Source: Cryptomeria japonica
Taxonomy: Eukaryota; Streptophyta; Pinopsida; Cupressales; Cupressaceae
DNA: 64,000 nucleotides
NCBI RefSeq assembly: GCF_030272615.1
Contig: NC_081409.1
Span: forward strand, 210,349,190 to 210,413,189
Direction of reading: 5' to 3'
Shown here: piece by piece, positions 26,201 through 39,100 of the stretch
How positions within the stretch are numbered: position 1 is the first letter of the stretch
Layout of the letters: each line of letters starts with the position of its first letter
The notes under the pieces: generated by a model
Databases searched by the model: none
What the model was told of the DNA's origin: nothing
What the model saw: only the letters and a program-made list of their open reading frames with translations
Translations under genes and position numbers: made by a program

Positions 26201-29200
26201 AAGATACAAAATTTCTTCCATCCCAAACTCACATTTTGACATTTTGGCAAAAAGAGAATGTTGTTCAAGTAGGCCCAATATTTCATCTATATGTCTCAAG
26301 TGTGCTTCCCAAGTTTTGTTGTAAATCAATATATCATCAAAAAATACTAACAGGAACTTCCTTAACTGTCCCCTGAAGATGTGGTTCATGCATGACTGGA
26401 AGGTGGCAGGGGCATTTGTAAGGCCAAATGGAAGGAACAAAAACTCAAAGTGGCCATAATGGCATCGGAAGGCTATTTTGGGAACATCTTCCTTCCTCAA
26501 TCTTATTTGATGGTATCCTGATCTCAAATCTATTTTTGAGAAGTATACTGCTCCATGTAATCCATCTATAAGTTCATCCACCCTAGGGATGGGGTATCGG
26601 TTTTTTATAGTCTTCTTATTGAGTGCTCTATAATCAATGCACATCCGCATGGTCCCATCTTTCTTTTTTACCAATACAACAGAGGAGGCAAAAGGACTGG
26701 AGCTAGGTTGAATGTGCCCCATTTCTAGAAGCTCTTTGATAGCTTTCTCAATTTCTTCCTTATAGCCCCTTGGATGGCGATAAGGGGTGGAGATTACTGG
26801 TTTTGCACCTTCTTCAAGTTCAATAGTGTGTTCAAAACCTCTTTTGGGTGGCAGTCCTTTTGGGATGTCTTCAAACACCCGTTTATGTTTTCTAATAATG
26901 GGTTTAATATCAATATGAATGGCTTCCCCTTGGTTTGAATTTTGGTCTAGTACCATGCATTGGGCAGCCCACTCTCCTTGACTACGTCTAAAAATCCTTT
27001 CCATTCTTTTGGAGGTTACCATTCTGGTTGTGCCATCATGCAACCCTTTGATTAGTACCTCCTGCCCATTTTGAGTGAAACATAATTCCAATTTGGGGTG
27101 ATCGAGGTAGAATCTTCCCAAGGAGTGTATCCAAGGAATTCCTAGGATTACGTCTGAATCCCCTAACTCGACCACATAGAAATCTTCTTTGGTGGGGTAT
27201 TTCCCTAATGTTATGCTTAATTGAAGGATTTTTTCGTTACATGAGGAAGTGGATCCATCGGCAAGGGCTACTTGGAACCCTTTAAACTCCTGTGTTGTCA
27301 GTTTCAACCTCTTAACCAAGCTTTTATCAATAAAGTTGTGGGTAGCCCCGCTATCCAGTAGTGCAATTACTCTCTGCCCTTTGATCACACTTTTGATTCT
27401 AAAGGGATGGTGTTTTGAGGCTACGGAAATTGCTGCTAATGATACTTGCACGTCTTCGGTAAGTTTTTTCTTTTTGCTTGGGGGTTCATTGAGTTCTTCT
27501 TCTTCATCGCTAGATAAGGCTTCCAAGTTGTGTGCTTGGCTCTTCCTCCCACATATGTGACCCGGTTGCCACTTGTCTTTGCACTTAAAACACAATTTTT
27601 TTCTTCTAAGCATATCTCTTTCATTTCCCTCTTTGCAAATGTGGCCACGTTCCCATTTCTCATGACAATGGTAACATACGTTCTTTCTCTTAAGTTCTTT
27701 TTCCTTAGCAATGTTTCCCTTTCTAGGCCATTCTTTAGTATATGTATTTTTAGTGAATGTTTTGGATGATCTCTCCCCAGTTGAAGCATCTTCTAGGCCC
27801 AAAGCTTTATCTATGGCATCGTCTAGGGTAGGGGGTTTCAATGCCCTCATCAATCCTTTAATGGAGTCTTTGAGTCCCTCCACAAAAAGATAGGTGAGCC
27901 TGTCCTCATCCACTCCTGAGACCCTTACGGAAATTTTTTGAAATTCAGTGATGTATTCTTCCACTGTTCCCCTTTGTCTTAAGAGAGTTAATTCTTTGAA
28001 ATCTTTTTATGGGTGTTTCCTCTCAAATCTCTTAATGAGCTTCCGAGTGAACTCGTCATATGTTGTTATACCATCATGACCTTGTGTGAGGGGGCCATGA
28101 TACCACCATTCATGGGCTAAACCTTCTAGGTGTAAAATGGCAAATTGGACTGCATCGTCTTCTGTCATGGGGCTGAGATTTAAATATGTATTAACTTTTT
28201 GGATCCATGCTTGGGCTGATATTTTTCTGGAGCCATCAAAGTTAGGTATTGATAGTTTATTAACTTTGTGTTTTAGATCCCTGCTGAATGGTTTTCTCTT
28301 AGGGGTCTCATTTTTCTTTGCTTCACAAAATTCCCTAAAAGATACAACCTCTCTTACTTCTGGCCCTAATCCAGCGTAGGCCACAGCCATTTCTTCTGTG
28401 TTATTCATGGAGGAGTTAGTGTTTGTTTCTTCCCTATTATTTCCCTCTCTAGGTAGGAAATTGGGTTTTTGGATCCTGGAGCTAGAGGATGTATTATGAG
28501 TGTCTTCAGAATGATTAGAGTTTTCTTCTCTGCCATTGGAATGATTCCTAAGAGTATTCATGGTGGTATTCATATCTTGTAAGGCTTGAAGCAAAGCCTG
28601 GCTTGTTTTTTCATTTTGCTCTATCAGAGCTTGAGTTTTTCTATCATTGTTTTCCATAAATGTTCTAAGTTCATTTTCCAATGGTTCACCCATGTGGTTA
28701 CTACTTCCTCTGGTTCTCCTTTGATAAGTTTGCATTAACAACCCTTAACAGGATGGCAAAATCAGGCTCTGATAGCAATTGTAATATCCCCAAATCTGCA
28801 ATCTAAAAAAAACATATAAACGATGAATTTCAACAATTGATTTTGGTATGAATAATTTACCTAGAGTGTAATTAGCCAATTCACTTAAGGTCACTTGTTA
28901 TCAATAAGTCAATTCCCATTTTTAGTTCCTAATGAGATCAAGAGGTCTCTCTGCAATAGGATGCCCGTAGCGCTTATCAGGCCCAAGGGTGGTACACTCC
29001 CCCTTGGCCCAACCGTCGGCAGACCTTTAGTCATCCGCAGTGGGTGGCCTACCTGACAAAGGCCTAGTTCCTGCTATCCTTATTACTCTATTCTTCATTA
29101 ATCTCATCAGGTTTGGATATGCAAATTGCCTCATTCATTAACATGGTAATATCTTAATTCATTCCTACTAGTCCTTAATTGAATAATGCTGTTTATTCCT

Positions 29201-29260
29201 CAAATTGTAGTTGTAATCTATTTATTAGTTAATTTGGTCCATGGAAATTTATTCACATTG

Positions 29261-29327
<67 letters not shown>

Positions 29328-30178
29328 TAATCTCTATACCATTGTATTCTAGCCATATCTATGTATATGCTATGAACTGAATAAAATAAACTACATACAT
29401 TTATGTATTGATGGTTTTAATGAACATCTACTCTTAGGTATGTAACCCTACTGATTTACAAATAAACTTACTGCAGAAGTAATATTGGCGGATGAGTGAC
29501 TTACCTGTGTACTTCCCGCTTTTGACTTTGTCTTCACCCAATCCTATCCCTGGCGCATTCCCCATTCTTCTGCCTCACGTCATGCTCTAAATACCAATCG
29601 AGAGGGTTGGTGCAGACCCGACCATGGGTCGTGACTACTGAGGGAGGGGTGAGCGGTGGTGACTATTGGAGTCACCACTCCCTGGTCCCCCCCGTGACTC
29701 CTTTCGGCGCCTTAAACCTTACGCACCGCATCATGCCTTAAACCATACGCATTGTATCACATATAATGTGATTTGCTGGGTAAAATACGCCCGTAATAAT
29801 ATTTAAGGTTTTTAACATTATTTTATAAGGCATCGATATATTGTAAGTATTTTGTTTTTGTATATTAATATGGTTCTATTTAATAATATCGCATGGTGAT
29901 AATATCTTATGTCATAATAATAATAATTATAATGCATTAAGTTTTATATTGTATATTTATAGTTTATATTTATTTAGTAACACATTATTTGGTAAATGTT
30001 ATGTATCAATAAATATATAATTATTTAACAATATTTTATGGTAAAGTTAATTTAAGAGTTAATAATTAAAACATGATCATTTATATTAATATCAACAAGG
30101 AGTCATTTCCTATTTAAATTATGGGAGGTATAAATGTTATCTTTTATTAAATAATTACAAAAATGTGGGGTTATGACA
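22639..30178 (-). mobile_element. gypsy2: complete Ty3/gypsy chromodomain retrotransposon (7,540 bp)
   Basis: Two long terminal repeats (22639-24095 and 28780-30178) flank one gag-pol frame, with perfect AAGCC duplications at 22634-22638 and 30179-30183. The PBS and PPT are both in place. By eye the LTRs differ at about forty positions over some 1.35 kb (about 3 %), mostly transitions, plus a microsatellite that is AT-only in one LTR and CA plus AT in the other. Three in-frame stops make this copy non-autonomous. It is inserted in the RT of gypsy1. Confidence 0.97.
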
Positions 30179-33100
30179 AAGCCAAATGGCATCCTTCTGT
30201 ATGCAAATGTACCCCACTTCGTGGTGAAGGTTGTTTTCAATCTATCTTCATATTCTACCATCACCTGGTTGTATCCTGAATATCTGTCCAAAAAGGACAT
30301 CATCTGTGATCCATTCACAATCTGTAAAACCTCGTCCAATGACGGAAGTGGGTAGTTATGCTTTTCTAATGCTCTATTCAAATTTCTGAAATCAACACAG
30401 AGTCTTATCTCTCCACTCTTCTTTCTAACTGGGACCAAATTGGCAACCCACATCAAGTGTCGCACGGGAAAGATAATCATGGCTGACAACAATTTCTTCA
30501 CTTCTTGATATATGAGAGGCTCCAGCAAAGGGTTCACTGGCCTCTGTCTCTGTCTAAATGGCTTACTGTCCGACTGGCTTTAAGGGAATAGTGTGTGTAA
30601 TGATTGATGTATCATGTCTTCAAATCATCATATCCCCATGCAATCACATCGGAAAAATCTCTCATGTTCTTCAATATGCCTTCCCTTTCATTGGGTGTGC
30701 ATGCTTTCCCTATGAATACATTTTTAACTTCTTCATTATTTCCCAAATTCACTGTTTCACAGGCACCTCCACTTGAGTCATGCGGTCTTTCTATTTTCAT
30801 CTTATCTTGATCAAATATTCTTTCTAGCTCTATCATCCCCTTAGGAATGACATTCGTCTTCAAATATAAGATACCATCAGAATCATATTCTACTTCCTTG
30901 GCTTCCTCTTCATCAATAACTGACTAAAGAAAATATTTGTATTTGTCAGAAAATCCAATATATGCTTGTCATCTTCAAACACTTGGAAATTGGTGACATT
31001 ATCTGGTATGGATGGAACTGATGCGAGCTCCATTGTAAACTTCTTCAATTCTTCCATGGCAATGGGTGCCAAGGAACTAGCAACCTGTGCAAGTGCATTT
31101 GCCACTTGGTTCTGTGATCTATATACTGACTTGATATTAAAAGCATGAAAGCTTTCGATGAGATTCCATACTCTATTGCGGTATCTTGTCAATCTTTTGT
31201 CGTGGCAGACATATTGCTTTCGCACTTGTCTCACTACAATCTCTGAATCACCAAACACATGTAAAATCTTCACTTTCTTCTAGATGGCTAACAACAACCC
31301 ATGAACTAAGGATTCATACTTAGCAACATTGTTTGTACATGGAAACTGTAATCTATGAGAGGCCAAATAAGCTTCCCTTGAGAGACTGATCAGTTCAAAT
31401 CTGGCTCCTGATCCTCTCTTTGACTTTGAGCCATCAAATCTCAATGTCCAAACTTGATTTTCGTAATGTAATTCCTCTTCTTTAGTTTTATCTTCAATAT
31501 TATCTGCAATTTCCTCATCTGGCTTGGGCGAGGCCTCTTTAATCTCTTCAAGTGTCAAAATTTCAAGAATTCTCTTGTGTATCTAATTCAAAGATATCTT
31601 GCACATTGCACAAGAGAATTTAAAATGAGCAGCATTATGAATTCGGCACCAATTAGGCAACAATAAATCTTGAATGCGAGCTCGGTTGCCTAGCTCAACT
31701 CCCTCCTGAATATTCTTGAATACAAATCCTCTGAAACTTTCGAACATATCAACTTCTTCATCTGTGTCATGATCACTTTCCACTACAGCTTATGTGGAAT
31801 TCACAATCTCGCGATTTTCTTCTATCTCTTTTACAGGGCTTTGAAGCATCAAAACCTCAGCAGCTTTAGGTCTATAATTTCCTAGATCAGTTTCTAAGAA
31901 AAGAATCTCATTGTTTTCCCCATATTTTGTTATCATTAATCTTAATCTAGGGGTACTATCAATCTTAATCTGGCTGGGTACACCTCTCCACGGTAGCCAC
32001 ATGTGAGAGAAATCATTCGAAAAGTAACCATTCAATCTCCTTGACCAATCTCGACTCAGAAGCATGCCATATCCATTTGGAATGTCTACAACTGATATAT
32101 CTATGAAGTGTTGGACTCTTGGATCTGCAGCCAACTGCATATGAATATTGTTTAACTCTCCAATCACAGGTACCTCTGTCTTATCTAACTGTGTAACTCT
32201 TTTACTAGTCTCTATGGGAATGAGACCCAATTTTTCGCATATAGCCTTTGGCATCACATTACTTGAAGCTCCGGAATCCACCAGACAATTGTGTAAAAGA
32301 TTGCCGAAAAGTCTTAGTGAAAGCAAGAACGGGGCCAACTCATCTCGATAGTTTACTGCTGGCTTATCCCTATGAACTTGCAAGTTCTCTTCTTTCTTCA
32401 CACTTTCTTTGGAAATTTCATCATTTTTGACCGCATCTTCGACAGAACCAATCTCACTCTTTGGAAGGATTTCACCTTTAGTGGAATTTTCAGTCGTAAC
32501 TGGTGAATCCTTAACTCTTTTTACATTATCTCTTGTAAGCAAACCTTTGCCTTCTAACATATCTTCTTTCTTTGGTGCATTTGCAGTCTTCATTAACTCT
32601 TCTTTGTTGGGCATATTAGATGAATCTTCAACTACACATACCTCTTCCAACAATTGTTGAACATTTGGTTCATCTTGAGCCACATTTATACTTGCTTGAC
32701 GAGCATTTGTAGTACCTTTCTGAATATTGGAACTTGTTTGAGCTATAGCTCTTCCCGCAGTATTCTCGCTTAATCCATTTATCCATGTATTTCTAATCTC
32801 AGGTACTTTCATCAATTCAGATAATGGCAAACTCACCTCGACTTTCTTGAATTCTTCTAACACACACAGACTCAGCCTCTTCAACTTTTCTTTAGAAGGA
32901 GGAACATTCTTCTGTCTATACTCAGGCGAATCTTGTGGATAGCTTGGTGTATTACTAGCGTTCGAATTTGGTGGAGTAGCAAAATTGATCGGAGAAATGG
33001 AAGTAGTTAAAGGCTCTTGATGTCTCTGATTCCTCTGATAAACTCTGGATCCAGTGTTTCCCGAGGACTCATGAAACACCTCTTTTATTCCTTCAACTAA

Positions 33101-36100
33101 AACACTGTTATTGAATGGTGGAAAATAGTAATCTGAATCTTCAATAGGCCCATTGGCTGAAGCGGGTGGAAACTGAGAACAAGGCGGGACCATAGGTCCA
33201 TTGGCCAATTCTGGAGGAAATCTCCCACTTTGTTCACATATTAAACTTTCTTCATAAACTGGAGGAAACTTGAAATCCTCAATGATTAATGCTTGGTCAT
33301 ATCTCGTAGTAGGGACAATTTCATATCTCGTTGTTGGAGTGCTCTCAGATGCTTCATTATTTCGCACCTCCTGTTGGAAAATATTAGCAACAATCTTGAA
33401 TTCGGTACAATGCAACTCTAAATGTTGACTAGTGTTGTGTAATCTGCACCAATTTGATAAAGCGGCCTCCGCAAGGAAGACCCTATCAGTCGGTCGACTT
33501 TTCGAAGCTGGCAGATTGTCAAGAGGTGATGGCACATTTCCATTGTTGGGTGCAGTGTTCCACATTCTCTTCTAATAGTTCAGATTATTGCCACGATATC
33601 CTTGGTTGTTACCACTCTGACTATTCTTATTGTTGCTTTGGTAACCCTCATTGTTATTTTGATAATTCTAACTACTGTTGTTGTCCTTATTTTTGTATTC
33701 ACAACAATAGACAACCCCTTTAAAAAATTTGTTTAAAAATGAAAATTTTACTCTAAGGCACACTTCTCAAGGTAAAATTTTGCTTTGCCCTTGGACTGGC
33801 TTAATCCTTTATCCATCTTCAATCCACGTTTCAAATTTCATCGCATTCTAAGTTCGTTTGCTATGTTTTTCCATTAATTTCGGGTTTTTCCTTCCTGACT
33901 GCAGGTGGGTAATTTTCCTTGGATTGCAAGTTTTATTTTTCTCTTGTTTTAGTGTTGTAGGGAAATTTTAAGTCAATTACAAGTGTACTTTATGTAATTT
34001 TAAAACTTGTAACCTACTTTTTATTTCCCCTTTGTTGTTTTATGTCTTTTAAGTCATTGTAGGAACTTTTTGGACATATTGCAAGTGAATTTAAAATTGT
34101 AAGTTATAAGAAATTGTAATTTCTTTAAAAAGTTCCTACTTAAGTGATTTTAGCATGTAATAGGGATTTTATTTCCCTATTACAAGTTTTAAAGTTACTT
34201 TTTAGTTGTAATAGGGATTTTATTTCCCTATTACTTGTAATAGGGATTTTATTTCCCTATTACATGTTTTTGGTCTTTTAAGTTGTTTTTCACTTGTAGT
34301 AGGGATTTTATTTCCGTATTACAATTCTTTTTTTGTTTGAAGTCATTTAAACTTGTAATGGGGATTTTATTTCCCTATTACAAGTATTAGTGACTTGTCT
34401 TTTTCTCTTTCAAACCCGATTTGCCTAAGAAATGAAAGTGAAGTAAATTTAAACTTGTAAAAGGGTTTCTAAAACCCGATTACATGTCTTTGAAGGCATT
34501 TTAACGACCAGCATTCTCCTTCCTAGAGTTCGATTTTGCAAAGACTTCTAGTCCGATTTTGGTGAAGAACCCTTGAAGCTAGGGAAACATGGCAAGTAGA
34601 GATCGATTTTTATGCATTCCCAGCTGCGTTTTGAAACACGTTGCTGTTTTTGGAAGGCGTTTTTTACCAGCAAAAGTCGTGACTTTGAGAGCCACGTTTT
34701 TCCACCATTCTTGCCACGAATCTTCCCTTTGCGTAGTCGTTTTGGTTTCTCTCTATCATATGTAGGCTTTGCAAGGCGTTTGACCTATTCTTCCTCCATT
34801 TTGGTAGCCGTTTTTGCTGTTTACGCTTCAAATCCGAGTTTGCAAAAACGTGGTTGGGGTATTGGAGCTTAGTTTGTTGTCTATTTCAAGAATCGGTTCT
34901 TCCATTCAAGGATTGTTTCTTCTCTTTGCAAGGCATCTTGATTAAGCAAGGTAAGGTTTATTTTCTGTTTTGCTTTCATTTCCTTTCCTTTTTGCTTTCT
35001 TTCCTTGTTTGATCTTTCTAGATGTATGTTTTGTTTTTGTTTTAGTTCAGGTTTGAGAGATATTTTCCCCTTTCTATCCAAGTCTTGAATGTAATTTGAG
35101 AATTGCATTGTATTTCCCCTTTCTTTTTTCCCTCTTTACTTGCATTTCGGATTTTTGAACTTGATTGCAAGTAAGATGAAAAAGTGAGTTTTTCCCCTTT
35201 GGTTGAAAAAACTTAATCATCTTTTGCCAAAAGTTCAAGTTTCAAAGTTGTTAAAAAGCTTGTCCTTCCAATTTCGGGTTTTAAAAACCTGATTACAAGT
35301 AAAGGTTTTTCCCATTCTCTTGAAGAAGATCTTCCAAAATTCTTTCCTTTTTCATCCGCATTCATCACCCTTGTACACACATTCCATTCCCATTATCTTC
35401 ATCGCAACGTGCCAAGTTCTTGTTCAATGTCTGATCTACCATTATCTTCTACTCCAAAGAAGATGAAATACAAATACAACAAGTACCAGAATGAGATCTC
35501 CCCTTCTCAAGTTTCCTCTTCCATGGAGCATATCAAGGATACGGAAACAGGGCATGTTGACATGTCAAGTTTGTTAATAGGGTGGAGGATCCGAAGGATA
35601 GTAATATGCAGCGCCTGTTGGACAGCCACATTCTCCATGCTTCTTCTTTTCCGGTGGCTGCCCTAGAACCTGAGTTTGTTCTTGCTAGTGCTCATCATTT
35701 GATAAAGAGACAAGAACTATCAGAAATGATGATGGGGAGGCAATAATACCTCTTGATGCAGACACTATTGAGAAAGTTTTCAGAATACCACCAGCACCTG
35801 TGTATATGGAAATTTCCAAAGATAGTGCAGCTGGATATTTTGTTTCAAGGGAAAAGGATTGCAAACGCCACATTAACAGGTGGATCCATGAGCCACGAGC
35901 TGCTTTCACAAGGTGGGTTAAGTTATATCGTTGCGACTTCAAATGGGAAATTGGAGACATCATTACTCACCTCAGCAGGATGTTGGGTATAGAGCATTCT
36001 AATGTTTTTGAACCCTAGATGTATCAGTTTATCATGTTTATAAGGCAGTCCCATCACATCTCATGGGGTGAAATCATCAGTGATGCTTTGTGTGAACAAC

Positions 36101-39100
36101 TTGCAGCAGTCCCTACCAACATGATGTTCTACATGAACTCATACCTAGTGTATCTAGCAGCATCACTTAGACACTTCCCTAGTCTTTCTACCAAGGGTGA
36201 TCGCTAGCTTATACCCATATGGGATTACTATGATCAGCTGCCTTTGAGACCCAACAGATTACATTATAGGAGGTTCAGGATGCATTCTTTGGTTATTTTA
36301 TGTGTCAGTTTGACAAGACACTAAAGAATAGAAGAGTGTCAGACGAGGCATGGGAAAGAGTGAATAAATATGGCTGCTTATTCCTTCGATTCCCGACTTT
36401 CACTTACATGAGAGTTGGATGTTACAGCGGGCAGCCGTACATGCTTCCTAGATTCCCAACTGATAAGATTATTCTTATGGAGTTGAGAAGACAAATCATG
36501 GTTGTTCATGCACATCAATCTGTAAGGCATAAGGTTGGGATGGGGATTTCTCCAACTAACCCATTGAAGATTGGTCGGTACTCCCTCATTACATCCACCA
36601 AAGCCAAAGCCATGGAGACCGAAATGCAAGAGATAAAACTCAAAAGGTTCAAGTCAAGAACAGATTTTGACTACCGAGGTATGAAGGAGAGAATCAAAAA
36701 GTCCTTCATACATGTGCATCGCATAGAGGATATTTGGGTGGATCTTTGTACAGAGAAAGAAGTCCATAAGATGGATTATTGCATGCTTACTCTTTAGCAG
36801 ATTGTTGATCTGAACCTGGTGGACATTCCGCAAGGAATGATTGATGATGGAAATGTACTCGATTCAGAGTATGTTGAAAAGAGAGTTGATGAAGCGCCAC
36901 TTCCATCAATTCATTGGTCATATAAGGAGGGTACTTCCATTCTTGACAGATTTCAACCTATCTTAGTGTTGTGCGTTGCACACGCTCCCTGTTGCCGACA
37001 AGGTCCCCCTTCCTTTTTTGGGTCTTTCCATCTTCGCCCTGTTGAGTACCGCGCAGTGTCTTGCGTCCCTTCGAGCGAGCCCACAATCAGTCCCTAAGAT
37101 GATGATGTGAACGGAGGAGCCTGTGAATCCATGAGGTCAGTTGAGCCCTCGGGCACGAATTCCAAAGGATGGTCTAAACTTGTAAAATCGCCTTAGATAG
37201 GCGTGGGATGATAAAGACTAGCGAAATCCGCCAAGTAAAGGATAAAGCGTCTGAAGGTTGCATAAGGACCCAAAGACGCCAATTTTCGCATAAGGATATA
37301 AGAGAGATATAAGAGGGTGCAAAGATGTAAATTTTCAAAAAACCTCCTCCGTATCCTGAAGTTCACACTAAATGAGAAAGATTACACGATGTTAAAGAAG
37401 TTTGCAGGATTTGTATGAATGCCGATTTTCGCCAGCTAAAAGGTAAAAGGGGGGTGAAAGCCTTAAAGTGCTCCAAAGCATCAAAGTTGGCAATATGCCC
37501 CAAAAGGCCGAAATTCGGACCTTCAAGTGAAAACGCCTAAAAAGTTAAAGTTGGCAAAATGCCCCAAAAGGCCAAAATTCGAACCTTTAAGTGAAAGTGC
37601 GAAAAGAATAAAATTTGCAAAGCACCCTAAAATGCCGAAAATGGTGAATACTGCGAAATGTTTTTAAGTTGGCAAAATGCCCCAAAAGGCCAAAATTCGG
37701 ACCTTTAAGTGAGAATGTAAAAAAGCAAAGTTGGCAAAATGACCAAAAGGTCTGAAGTTTCAAAGTGGTCAAAAGTCCGAAGTTTTCAAAGAAGCTAAAA
37801 TCGCCGAAGTTTGCAAAACACTCATTATCGCCGAAATCCGCATTCTAGGAGATAGGTGCGAAAAGTTTGATGTTTGACAAACCACGCCCAAGCACCGAAC
37901 TTCACATGACCAAGGGTAAATGCGAAGTGTTTAAAGGTTGAAAAATAACCCCAATCCGCCGAAGTTCAGATGAAGTCCGAAAATCGCGAAAAGGGTAAAC
38001 CCTGCGAAATGTTTTTAACTTGACAAAATGCCCCAAAGGTCCGAAAATGCACGATTTGGAAGAGGAATGATAGAAAGTTTAAGGTTTAAAGCTCGCAAAA
38101 GCAACTGAAAGCCCGAACCTCGCATGACCAAGGTAAAACCGCGATTTTCGTAAAATTTGCAAAGTGTATGGAAGCTCCATGAATAGCGATTATTGCTAAA
38201 GTGTTAGGGTTTTGAAGTTTTCAAACCCTCCAAAAATGCAAAAGTTTGGCAGCTATGGCGAAGTTATAAGTTTGTAAAACTTGCAAATTGTTCTAAAGCC
38301 CCGAATTTCCAATAGGAGGTAAGTCACGATTTTTTTTTTTGAAAGGTTGAAAAAAGACATAAATCCGCCGAAGTTCGTGTAAAGCCAAAACCGCATTCCG
38401 AAGGGCAATTCCAAGAGGAAATGAAGAGTCTGCAAATCATGTCTAAATGCCGAAGTTTGAGCCAAAGGGCGAAAGTCGCGTTTTTTTTTATAGGGGTTGA
38501 AGAGGCGTAAGTATCAAAAGTCGAGCATTACAATCACGCCAAACTCCCCTCTCCATCCGTGAAAATCCCACCATGGACAAACCACGCAGAAGTGTGAAGG
38601 TTTAGGAGTTTTCAGAAATCACCCAAGTTTGAAGCCGTAAAGAGAAAACGCGCAAGGTAAATCACTTAGGAAGTAAATCGCCCTCCCAACCAAGGTAATA
38701 AAATTGCTAAGTCTGAGTGTAAAACTGCAAGTTCTTTTCAAACCATAGGCACGAAAATTTCAATAGGAAGTTAACCGTTAAAATTCAAAAATTGCAGATT
38801 TCCCCCATTCAAATTTGCAAGTTGTGCGGATTCGCATCATTCATTTTCGCCAGGTAAGTGTGCTTCACCTCTCTCGATCTTTTCAAATATTTGCAAATTG
38901 GATAGATGTGTGTAAAAAAAAATTGATTAAAATGATTAAGTCTGGAAAATCACATCTTTTTTTCCATTTATAAGGTGTCATGCAAAGCAATTGAAAACAG
39001 AGTCTAGGAATTAACCAGAAAACGCATTTTCGGACTTATGAAAATTCCTCAAGCTTTGTCCATTTTGAAATTAATGCCTAAGTAAATTCGCAATCGAAAG

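Larger units (their letters stand above)
2037..33678 (-). mobile_element. gypsy1: old Ty3/gypsy element shattered by nested insertions
   Basis: The surviving segments on the minus strand, in coding order, are 33678-30179 (gag end, protease, RNase H, RT start), 22638-22588 (RT), 16136-15696 (RT YMDD to RNase H start) and 4664-2037 (RNase H end, integrase, 3' region). Their frames join when the inserted elements and one copy of each target duplication are removed, which proves they are one element. Gag is cut at 33679 by B2, and nothing upstream of it is visible. The order gag-PR-RNaseH-RT-RNaseH-IN, with a plant-type RNase H before the RT, resembles Tat-like gypsy elements but with an unusual position for the extra RNase H. 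Many stops and a changed integrase residue show that it is dead. No LTR could be assigned. Confidence 0.85.
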